Shown here: one piece after another, positions 16,635 through 25,029 of the stretch
How the letters are laid out: each line of letters begins with the position of its first letter
How positions within the stretch are numbered: the first letter of the stretch is position 1
Source: Mesobacterium_A hydrothermale
GTDB taxonomy: Bacteria > Pseudomonadota > Alphaproteobacteria > Rhodobacterales > Rhodobacteraceae
DNA length: 28,466 nt
Assembly: GCF_035818635.1 (NCBI RefSeq)
Contig: NZ_JAYLLH010000038.1
Coordinates: forward strand, 1-28,466
Direction of reading: 5' to 3'
Translations under genes and position numbers: made by a program
The notes under the pieces: generated by a model
Seen by the model: only the letters and a program-made list of their open reading frames with translations
Databases searched by the model: none
What the model was told of the DNA's origin: nothing

Positions 16635-17762
16635 ATGCGGGGCGGCATGACCACCGAAACCGATCTTGAGATTTTCATCGTTGCCACGCCGGGACTGGAA
16701 CCCGCGCTGCTGGACGAGGTGCGCGAAGCGGGCTTTGCCGGGGCCACGCAGGGCCCGGGCGGCATTACCTTTCGCGGTGGTTGGCCGGATGTCTGGCGCG
16801 CGAACCTTGTGTTGCGCGGGGCCACGCGGGTTCTGGTGCGAATCGGGGCATTCCGGGCGTTCCACCTGGCCCAGTTGGACAAGCGAGCACGGAAATTTCC
16901 GTGGGGTGATGTGCTGCGCAAGGACGTGCCGATCAAGGTCGAGGTGACGTGCAAGGCATCGAAGATCTATCACGCCGGTGCGGCGCAACAGCGGATTGAA
17001 CGCGCGATCACAGAGACACTGGGCGCGCAGATTGCCGCGGATGCGGGTTTGGTTCTGAAAGTGCGGATCGACGACAACCTTGTCACGTTCAGCGTCGACA
17101 GTTCGGGCGAGTCGCTGCACAAGCGTGGCCACAAGCAGGCCGTCAGCAAGGCGCCGATGCGCGAGACGCTGGCGGCGCTGTTCCTGCGACAGATGGGGTT
17201 CGACGGCAGTCAATCGGTGGTCGATCCGATGTGCGGGTCCGGTACTTTCCTGATCGAGGCGGCGGAAATCGCGGCTGGCCTGAACCCGGGGCGGAGCCGC
17301 AGTTTCGCCTTTGAAAACCTTTCGAGCTTTGATGCCACCACCTGGGCTGCGTTGAAGACACCCCGTCCGCTGGTCGCGCCGTCGCTAGGGTTCTTCGGCT
17401 CTGACAGGGATGATGGCGCGATCCGGTCGTCTGAAACCAACGCCAAGGCTGCGGGCGTTTCCTACTGGTGCCAGTTCACCCGCGCCGCCGTCAGCGATCT
17501 GACGCCGCCAGACACTCGACCGGGGATCGTCATCGTCAACCCGCCTTATGGCGAGCGGATCGGCAACAAGAAGCTGTTGTTCGGGCTTTACGGTGCGCTG
17601 GGCGCAACCCTGAAAGAGCGGTTTTCGGGCTGGTCCGTGGGCATCGTCACCACCGATGCAGGGCTGGTCAAGGCAACTGGCCTGCCGATCCTGCCGCCGG
17701 GGCCGCCAGTGGCCCATGGCGGGCTGAAGGTCCGGCTTTTCCGCACCGCAGCATTGAAATAG
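16635..17762 (+). CDS. THUMP-domain class I SAM-dependent RNA methyltransferase (RlmL/UPF0020 family)
   Basis: A 375-residue RNA methyltransferase expected to make N2-methylguanosine in 23S rRNA or a similar RNA. The N-terminal part (FIVATPGLEPALLDEVREAGF and the RVLVRIGAFRAFHLAQLDKRA stretch) is the ferredoxin-like plus THUMP region; then KRGHKQAVSKAPMRETLAA, SAM motif DPMCGSGTF at 197-205, and catalytic NPPYGERIG starting at residue 302. ATG 16635 has GGGAAAGG five bases upstream; ATG 16647 is also possible. It follows the DUF2161 gene, and the groESL promoter begins 34 bases after its stop. The exact target nucleotide cannot be assigned from sequence alone. Confidence 0.9.
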   Translation: MRGGMTTETDLEIFIVATPGLEPALLDEVREAGFAGATQGPGGITFRGGWPDVWRANLVLRGATRVLVRIGAFRAFHLAQLDKRARKFPWGDVLRKDVPIKVEVTCKASKIYHAGAAQQRIERAITETLGAQIAADAGLVLKVRIDDNLVTFSVDSSGESLHKRGHKQAVSKAPMRETLAALFLRQMGFDGSQSVVDPMCGSGTFLIEAAEIAAGLNPGRSRSFAFENLSSFDATTWAALKTPRPLVAPSLGFFGSDRDDGAIRSSETNAKAAGVSYWCQFTRAAVSDLTPPDTRPGIVIVNPPYGERIGNKKLLFGLYGALGATLKERFSGWSVGIVTTDAGLVKATGLPILPPGPPVAHGGLKVRLFRTAALK

Positions 17763-17795
17763 CCGATTTTCCAAAAAATTTTTCGATCTCGGTTG

Positions 17796-17824
17796 TTGAC
17801 TCGCGAAAACCAGATCCCTAGCTA
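17796..17824 (+). promoter_or_regulatory. groESL promoter (sigma-70-like)
   Basis: TTGACT (17796-17801), exactly 17 bases, then TAGCTA (17819-17824). Transcription would start at or inside the adjacent CIRCE element, which fits repression by HrcA. I see no convincing heat-shock sigma-32 box. Confidence 0.65.
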
Positions 17825-17831
17825 TGCGCCG

Positions 17832-17858
17832 TTAGCACTCGACTACGGTGAGTGCTAA
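17832..17858 (+). promoter_or_regulatory. CIRCE operator (HrcA binding site)
   Basis: TTAGCACTC, nine bases, GAGTGCTAA: a perfect match to the CIRCE inverted repeat, extended by one G/C pair at each side. It lies between the -10 box and groES, so HrcA should block groESL transcription until heat stress inactivates it. Confidence 0.97.
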
Positions 17859-17918
17859 CGACCTCCCGAAGAGCGGGGGGTCGAAGAACGGTAACACTTT
17901 GAGCTAGGAGACTCGAAG

Positions 17919-18206
17919 ATGGCATTCAAACCGCTTCATGACCGCGTGCTGGTTCGCCGCGTAGAGAGCGAAGAAAAAACTGCTGGTGGCCTGATCATTC
18001 CAGATAGCGCCAAAGAAAAGCCGGCAGAAGGCGTGGTTGTCGCGTGTGGCGAAGGCGCACGCAAGGACAGCGGCGAGCTGATCGAAATGGCCGTCAAGGA
18101 TGGCGACAAGGTCCTGTTCGGCAAATGGTCGGGCACCGAAGTCACTGTTGATGGTGAAGAGCTGCTGATCATGAAGGAAAGCGACATTCTCGGCATCATC
18201 GCCTGA
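17919..18206 (+). CDS. groES: Co-chaperonin GroES
   Basis: The 95-residue heptameric lid of the GroEL chaperonin. It shows the family start FKPLHDRVLVRRVESEEKTAGGLIIPDSAKEKP in register (residues 3-35), containing the mobile loop that docks on GroEL, and the ending EELLIMKESDILGI. ATG 17919 has TAGGAG nine bases upstream. It is the first gene of the operon behind CIRCE; groEL starts 42 bases after its stop. Regulation by HrcA is inferred from the operator. Confidence 0.98.
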   Translation: MAFKPLHDRVLVRRVESEEKTAGGLIIPDSAKEKPAEGVVVACGEGARKDSGELIEMAVKDGDKVLFGKWSGTEVTVDGEELLIMKESDILGIIA

Positions 18207-18248
18207 GAACGCCCCTTCCAGAGCTAACAAGTCAAAGGAGAGACGCGA

Positions 18249-19889
<1,641 letters not shown>

Positions 19890-19915
19890 TCAGCCCTTGC
19901 TGAAAACTCGATTGG

Positions 19916-19940
19916 GGGCGCCCTTTGGGGCGCCCTTTTT
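19916..19940 (+). terminator. Rho-independent terminator of groESL
   Basis: GGGCGCCC (19916-19923) pairs with GGGCGCCC (19928-19935) across the loop TTTG, followed by TTTTT. It lies 26 bases after the groEL stop. Confidence 0.93.
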
Positions 19941-20035
19941 CGTGGCCCGATGCGCGCATGTCATGGCAGCCATGCGAAAATGAGCGGTTTTGCGCGGCTT
20001 TTGCGCACTTGAGAAGAAAAACCCCGCGGACTCCA

Positions 20036-20063
20036 TTGCCAAGACAAAAGTATTGGCGCTAAA
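20036..20063 (+). promoter_or_regulatory. Possible promoter for the sulfurylase gene
   Basis: TTGCCA (20036-20041) and GCTAAA (20058-20063) are 16 bases apart, 69 bases before the ATG at 20133. The match is weak. The rest of the 243-base gap after groEL holds the groEL terminator and no other clear signal. Confidence 0.2.
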
Positions 20064-20132
20064 GCCACGCTGGAATCGCATTTGCCGATTGACACGACGC
20101 AAAGAACACCCATTCGCACGAGAGCCTTGTTC

Positions 20133-21845
20133 ATGACTGCTGTAGATCACTCCCCCATTCCCGAACTCTACGTTTCCTACGAAAGCGCCCAGAAGCTGAA
20201 AGTAGAAGCAGCGAGCCTGGTTTCGCATGACCTGACCCCGCGTCAGATCTGTGACCTTGAGTTGCTGATGAATGGCGGTTTCAACCCGCTGAAAGGGTTC
20301 CTGTCGGAAGAAGACTACAACGGCGTGGTGGAACACATGCGCCTGGCAGACGGCAAACTCTGGCCGATGCCGATCAATCTGGACGTGACCGAAGGCTTTG
20401 CCGAAAAGATCGAGATCGGCCAGGACATCGCACTGCGCGATCAGGAAGGCGTGATCCTGGCCACAATGACGATCACCGACAAGTGGGTGCCGAACAAGTC
20501 GCGCGAGGCCGAAATGGTCTTTGGCGCTGACGACCTGGCGCACCCTGCGGTGAACTACCTGCACAACACCGCAGGCAAGGTTTACCTGGGTGGTCCGATC
20601 ACCGGCATCCAGCAGCCCGTGCACTATGACTTCAAGGCCCGTCGCGACACGCCGAACGAACTGCGCGCCTATTTCCGCAAGCTGGGCTGGCGCAAGGTTG
20701 TCGCCTTCCAGACCCGGAACCCGCTGCACCGCGCACACCAGGAACTGACCTTCCGCGCCGCGCGTGAATCGCAGGCAAACCTGCTGATCCACCCGGTTGT
20801 CGGCATGACCAAGCCGGGCGACGTTGACCATTTCACCCGCGTGCGCTGCTATGAGGCCGTACTGGACAAGTACCCTGCATCGACCACCACCATGTCGCTG
20901 CTGAACCTGGCAATGCGCATGGCTGGTCCGCGCGAAGCCGTGTGGCACGGTATCATCCGCAAGAACCACGGCTGTACCCACATCATCATCGGTCGCGACC
21001 ACGCCGGCCCTGGCAAGAACTCTGCCGGTGAAGATTTCTATGGTCCCTATGATGCGCAGGACCTGTTCCGGGCGCACGCCGACGAAATCGGCATCGAAAT
21101 GGTCGACTTCAAGCACATGGTCTATGTGCAGGAACGCGCCCAATATGAGCCGGCCGACGAAATCGCCGACAAGGACAACGTCACGATCCTGAATATTTCG
21201 GGCACCGAACTTCGTCGCCGTCTGGCCGAAGGTCTGGAAATCCCTGAATGGTTCTCGTTCCCCGAAGTCGTGAAGGAACTGCGCCGGACCAAGCCGCCCC
21301 GGTCGCGTCAGGGCTTTACCGTGTTCTTCACTGGCCTGTCCGGGTCGGGCAAGTCCACCATCGCCAACGCTCTGATGGTCAAGCTGATGGAAATGGGTGG
21401 CCGCCCGGTCACGCTGCTGGATGGTGACGTGGTGCGAAAGCATCTGTCGTCTGAATTGGGCTTCTCGAAAGAGCACCGCGACATCAACATCAAGCGGATC
21501 GGCTATGTTGCGTCCGAAATCACCAAGAACGGTGGTATCGCCATCTGTGCTCCGATCGCGCCCTATACCGCGACCCGTCGTGCCGTGCGCGAGATGATCG
21601 AAGCGTATGGCGCTTTCGTCGAAGTGCATGTTGCGACCTCGCTCGAGGAATGTGAACGCCGCGACCGCAAGGGCCTGTACAAGCTGGCGCGCGAAGGCAA
21701 GATCAAGGAGTTCACCGGCATCTCCGACCCGTATGAAACCCCGACGAATGCCGAACTGGTTGTCGAAACCGAAAACGTCGACGTCGACAACTGCGCGCAC
21801 CAGGTGATCCTGAAGCTGGAAAGCATGGGTCTGATTTCCGGATAA
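20133..21845 (+). CDS. sat: Bifunctional sulfate adenylyltransferase / adenylylsulfate kinase
   Basis: A 570-residue fusion that converts sulfate and ATP to APS and then to PAPS in the cytoplasm. The N-terminal ATP sulfurylase part has MNGGFNPLKGFL near 45, catalytic QTRNPLHRAH at 193-202 and GRDHAGPGKN from 287. The C-terminal APS kinase part has an intact P-loop GLSGSGKST at 401-409, LDGDVVRKHLSSELGFS and ICAPIAPYTATRRAVREM. Unlike the fungal enzyme, whose C-terminal domain has lost kinase activity, the P-loop here is complete, so kinase activity is expected. ATG 20133 fits the conserved start PIPELYVSYESAQKL; its Shine-Dalgarno is weak. The next gene is a sulfotransferase, a direct user of PAPS. 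Confidence 0.95.
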   Translation: MTAVDHSPIPELYVSYESAQKLKVEAASLVSHDLTPRQICDLELLMNGGFNPLKGFLSEEDYNGVVEHMRLADGKLWPMPINLDVTEGFAEKIEIGQDIALRDQEGVILATMTITDKWVPNKSREAEMVFGADDLAHPAVNYLHNTAGKVYLGGPITGIQQPVHYDFKARRDTPNELRAYFRKLGWRKVVAFQTRNPLHRAHQELTFRAARESQANLLIHPVVGMTKPGDVDHFTRVRCYEAVLDKYPASTTTMSLLNLAMRMAGPREAVWHGIIRKNHGCTHIIIGRDHAGPGKNSAGEDFYGPYDAQDLFRAHADEIGIEMVDFKHMVYVQERAQYEPADEIADKDNVTILNISGTELRRRLAEGLEIPEWFSFPEVVKELRRTKPPRSRQGFTVFFTGLSGSGKSTIANALMVKLMEMGGRPVTLLDGDVVRKHLSSELGFSKEHRDINIKRIGYVASEITKNGGIAICAPIAPYTATRRAVREMIEAYGAFVEVHVATSLEECERRDRKGLYKLAREGKIKEFTGISDPYETPTNAELVVETENVDVDNCAHQVILKLESMGLISG

Positions 21846-21857
21846 CCGCGACTTTGT

Positions 21858-21886
21858 CAGGCGCCTGTCAAATCCGCAGGCGCCTG
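21858..21886 (+). repeat. Two identical 10-bp palindromes, 19 bp apart
   Basis: CAGGCGCCTG occurs at 21858-21867 and again at 21877-21886, separated by nine bases. Each copy is self-complementary, so together they can form a 10-bp hairpin in RNA or two operator-like sites in DNA. There is no T tail. The rest of the 118-base gap before the sulfotransferase shows nothing clear. Confidence 0.7.
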
Positions 21887-21963
21887 GAACCGACGGCGTC
21901 GATAGAGAGAAACGGCCGCGCGGGGCGTTTTGGGCGTGCGCAACGAATGAAACAGGACCGCTC

Positions 21964-23043
21964 TTGGATTGCATCCTTCACATTGGTACCGGCAAGACCG
22001 GAACGTCGTCGTTGCAACGGATTTTTCAAGAGAATGCGGACAGCCTGTTGTCGCAGGGCTATCTTTATCCGATAGCTGGGCGCCAGTTTGACGCGCGCAA
22101 GCTGCCCAGGCATGTTGGATTGCGTTTGGCTGCCTTGCCGCCCGATATAGAAGGGAACGGTTTGGCCGTGCTTTTGGGTCTGAAAAGTCCCGAAGACCGT
22201 GCCTTGTACCGGGACCAGTTCTTAGCTGATCTGGACGCCGAGCTTGCGTCACACGCATCTGCACATAGCGTCATTTTTAGCGATGAGGCGCTTTATAGCT
22301 TCACTGAGCCAGAGGCCGTTGCAGGCCTCAAGGCCATCTTGTCAGCGCGGTTTCGATCGGTCAGCGTGATTTGCTATGTCCGACGTCCTGACAGGTTCCT
22401 GATCAGCGGATATTCGCAGTACATCAAGAAAGGTGGCACGGAAGACTTTGATACCTACATGGCGGAAGGGCTGGTGAATGGAAGCTATTTTCCGCGATTG
22501 CGATGCTGGATTGACGCGTTTGGCGTGCAGGCTGTCCACCTCCGGTGTTTTGAAAAGCGCTTTCTGATCGGTCAGGATCTTGTGACGGATTTCCTGACGA
22601 CGGCTGGTCTTATTTCAGACGACGCGTCAGCGGCATGGGCACGGACCCTGCAAACCTATAGAATGAATGACGGGCTTTCAGCGTTCGGAAGCGAAGTGCT
22701 GCGGCGCCTGAACATGACGCTTGCTGATATGTCAGATGAGCCAAGACGTCGTAAGTGCCAGACTCTCTTCCGGAACGCTGCGTCGCGAGCCCATACCGGC
22801 AAGGGCCCATCCGTATCCCCAAAACTAGCACAACAGATCGTCGACAGTTTCCGGGATGACCATGCCGCTTTGGTATCCGCCTTCGATCTTGGCCCGGACC
22901 GAATCTATGCCTTGGAAGAGATACTTGAGGAAAGTGTCTCTGACACTTCTCTTTCGGACAAAAGAGAAGAAGACCTACATGCGGCGATAGAGGCCATTCT
23001 CTTACAAACCCGGGACCGGTTCCGGGGCCTCATGTTCGATTGA
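21964..23043 (+). CDS. PAPS-dependent sulfotransferase-like protein
   Basis: A 359-residue protein likely to transfer sulfate from PAPS to a carbohydrate or similar acceptor. The phosphosulfate-binding loop LHIGTGKTGTSSLQ is at 5-18 and the 3'-phosphate motif YVRRPDRFLISGYSQY at 138-153, with the family-like FSDEAL at 105-110. No transmembrane segment is visible, so it should act in the cytoplasm. The only in-frame start ahead of the essential loop is TTG 21964, with a poor Shine-Dalgarno (ACAGGA), so expression may be low or coupled. Its stop overlaps the ribosome binding site of the next gene. Codons look more A/T-rich than in the flanking genes, which may mark acquisition by transfer. Acceptor unknown. 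Confidence 0.82.
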   Translation: MDCILHIGTGKTGTSSLQRIFQENADSLLSQGYLYPIAGRQFDARKLPRHVGLRLAALPPDIEGNGLAVLLGLKSPEDRALYRDQFLADLDAELASHASAHSVIFSDEALYSFTEPEAVAGLKAILSARFRSVSVICYVRRPDRFLISGYSQYIKKGGTEDFDTYMAEGLVNGSYFPRLRCWIDAFGVQAVHLRCFEKRFLIGQDLVTDFLTTAGLISDDASAAWARTLQTYRMNDGLSAFGSEVLRRLNMTLADMSDEPRRRKCQTLFRNAASRAHTGKGPSVSPKLAQQIVDSFRDDHAALVSAFDLGPDRIYALEEILEESVSDTSLSDKREEDLHAAIEAILLQTRDRFRGLMFD

Positions 23044-23057
23044 AGGAGGCGTTTACC

Positions 23058-23909
23058 ATGCTTGTTGTTTCCCTGTCCAGCATCCCGAGCCGCTTTCCGT
23101 ACCTGCCCGATACGTTGAACGCGATCCTGCGGCAGACACATAGACCTGATCACATCATCGTCTATATACCGAAGCGCTACCGCCGGTTTCCGGACTATGA
23201 CGGTCATCTGCCCGATATCCCCGAAGGGGTGGAAATCCGTCGGCCCGAAGACGACCTTGGTCCTGCGACCAAGGTCCTGTTTGCAGCGCGCGATTTCAGC
23301 CGAACCGAGGAAGAGGCACGCACGGCGCAGATCCTTTTCTGCGACGACGACATGATCTATCAGCCAGACTGGATCGAAGGGTTCATGCAGGCACGCGCGC
23401 GCCGGCCCGAAGGGGTGATCGCAGCGCATGGGTTCGATTTGCCCTATGTCGGCCTGCCCCGGGTCCCCGGTGGCAAACAGCCCCGCGTTGGCAAATTGCC
23501 GCGCGCCTTGGACATGCGATACCGTTTGCGCAAGCTGAAGGTCATGCTGGAAAAGCGCCGGTTCAAGCTGGAGCGCGCGGAAAAACCACCCCGTACGCTG
23601 ATTGGCCGGTCGGGATATGCCGACGTTTTCGAAGGATTTTCCGGTGTGCTGGTGCGCCCGTATTTCTTCGACGATGCGGCTTATGACATTCCGGAAAAGA
23701 TGTGGACCGTCGACGATATCTGGTTGTCTGGCATCGTCGCAAAGAATGGCCACGAGATCTGGGTCGAGAAAGACCTGACGCGCTATCAGCACACCATGGC
23801 CCGTCACCATGACGCGCTGAACCGGTCCGAGATCGAAGGCCTGCGTCGTGGCGCAGCCAACACCCTGTGCGCCGAATACATGCAAAAGACTTTTGGCATC
23901 TGGCAGTAA
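23058..23909 (+). CDS. Glycosyltransferase-like protein (GT-A type DxD)
   Basis: A 283-residue protein without signal or membrane segment. The start VVSLSSIPSRFPYLPDTLNAILRQ and the following PDHIIVYIP strand look like the first Rossmann-like unit of GT-A glycosyltransferases, and FCDDDMIY at 95-101 provides the metal-binding DxD. A late acidic segment (KMWTVDDIWLSG) resembles the catalytic ED region. Donor and acceptor cannot be predicted. ATG 23058 has a strong AAGGAGG whose first A is the last base of the sulfotransferase stop, so the two genes are co-translated; together they probably build and sulfate a surface sugar. A basic, helical middle segment near 150-180 is unusual. Confidence 0.7.
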   Translation: MLVVSLSSIPSRFPYLPDTLNAILRQTHRPDHIIVYIPKRYRRFPDYDGHLPDIPEGVEIRRPEDDLGPATKVLFAARDFSRTEEEARTAQILFCDDDMIYQPDWIEGFMQARARRPEGVIAAHGFDLPYVGLPRVPGGKQPRVGKLPRALDMRYRLRKLKVMLEKRRFKLERAEKPPRTLIGRSGYADVFEGFSGVLVRPYFFDDAAYDIPEKMWTVDDIWLSGIVAKNGHEIWVEKDLTRYQHTMARHHDALNRSEIEGLRRGAANTLCAEYMQKTFGIWQ

Positions 23910-23971
23910 GAGCGGTTGCACCGCGTGCCGGATGATCGCAGGCTTCCTGGTCAGATGACAAGGAGCCCGTC

Positions 23972-24889
23972 ATGCCGTCCAGACATATTCGGATGCGCCA
24001 TTTGCGCTGTTTTCAGGCCGTTGCCCGGCAGGGTTCTGTCACCCGCGCGGCAGAGGCGCTGGGCACGGTGCAGCCGTCGGTATCGCGGTCGCTGCGCGAA
24101 CTGGAAGAGGACATGGGCACGCAATTGTTCACCCGCACCAGCAACGGATTGGTGTTGAACGACGCAGGGCGGATGTTCATGGCCTATGTATCGGGTGGGC
24201 TGAGCCAGATTGAACGTGGCATCGAGGCGATGCAGGGGCGGATGGCGGGCGACAGGATCGTTGCCTATGTCCTGCCCAACGTTGTGCGGATGATCATGCC
24301 GGGCGCGGTGCGCCGTTTCAAGGATCTGTATCCCGAGATTGATATCAGCTTTCTTGCTGCGACCAGCGGGGGTTTGCAGCAACTGCTGTCACGCGGAGAG
24401 GTCGATTTTGGATTTGGGCGGCTCTTGGCTGCCGAGCATATGGAAGGCATGAACTTCGAACACCTGTTTTCTGAACCGTTGGTGTTCTTTGTCCGCAACG
24501 ATCACCCACTTGCCCGGCGCAGCGCGATCGACATCTACGAATTGGACCGTTTCCCCGTGTTGCTGCCAAATCAGGGAACCATCATCCGGTCCGAGATCGA
24601 CCGTTTTACGATTGGCCAAGGGCTTTCGCGGTTCACCAACGTGATCGAAACGATCTCGTTCGAATTTGCCCGCCGCTATGTGATGGAGACTGATTCGATC
24701 GTCTGCTACCCGCTTGGCGCGATGAAACAAGAGGTTGCGCAGGGCTTTGTGACGCCGCTGGAATTTGGCCAAGGCGCGATGATGGGCGCTGTGGGCGTCA
24801 CGACCTCTGCTGGGCGCACGCTCAGCGCACCGGCACAACTGCTGGTCCAGATGATCCGGGAAGAGGTGCACGCCCAGAACCTGTCATAA
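23972..24889 (+). CDS. LysR-family transcriptional regulator
   Basis: A 305-residue regulator. The N-terminal helix-turn-helix region is residues about 6-65 (MRHLRCFQAVARQGSVTRAAEALGTVQPSVSRSLRELEEDMG), followed by the linker helix and a LysR substrate-binding domain from about 95. The style of the N terminus resembles PcaQ/GbpR-type regulators. ATG 23972 has AAGGAG eight bases upstream. It lies in the same direction directly before the sulfatase gene, so it probably senses the sulfatase substrate or product and controls the sulfatase and TAXI genes. The 140-base gap after it is the likely operator region, but I could not define a clear T-N11-A pair. Confidence 0.93.
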   Translation: MPSRHIRMRHLRCFQAVARQGSVTRAAEALGTVQPSVSRSLRELEEDMGTQLFTRTSNGLVLNDAGRMFMAYVSGGLSQIERGIEAMQGRMAGDRIVAYVLPNVVRMIMPGAVRRFKDLYPEIDISFLAATSGGLQQLLSRGEVDFGFGRLLAAEHMEGMNFEHLFSEPLVFFVRNDHPLARRSAIDIYELDRFPVLLPNQGTIIRSEIDRFTIGQGLSRFTNVIETISFEFARRYVMETDSIVCYPLGAMKQEVAQGFVTPLEFGQGAMMGAVGVTTSAGRTLSAPAQLLVQMIREEVHAQNLS

Positions 24890-25029
24890 CGAATTCGCTA
24901 TGGCCTATGTGAAAAGAGTATTTCCGTGGCCCCTTTGTTCCCGCTAACCTGCCCCCCAGGGAGAATTTGGGAGGAGGCGCCGCAGCCGGCAGACCCCGTT
25001 GTGCGGACCGGTGGCGACAGAGGAAATAT

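Noticed and set aside
19890..21974. Long antisense ORF (694 codons) opposite the sulfurylase/kinase gene
   Set aside because: Shadow of the strongly biased sense gene; it runs through a terminator and intergenic DNA without any family motif.
24969..24977. GGGAGGAGG in the sulfatase leader as the ribosome site of an unannotated ORF
   Set aside because: No ATG lies at a suitable distance, and the nearby GTG/TTG codons are out of frame with the sulfatase and give no supported product.
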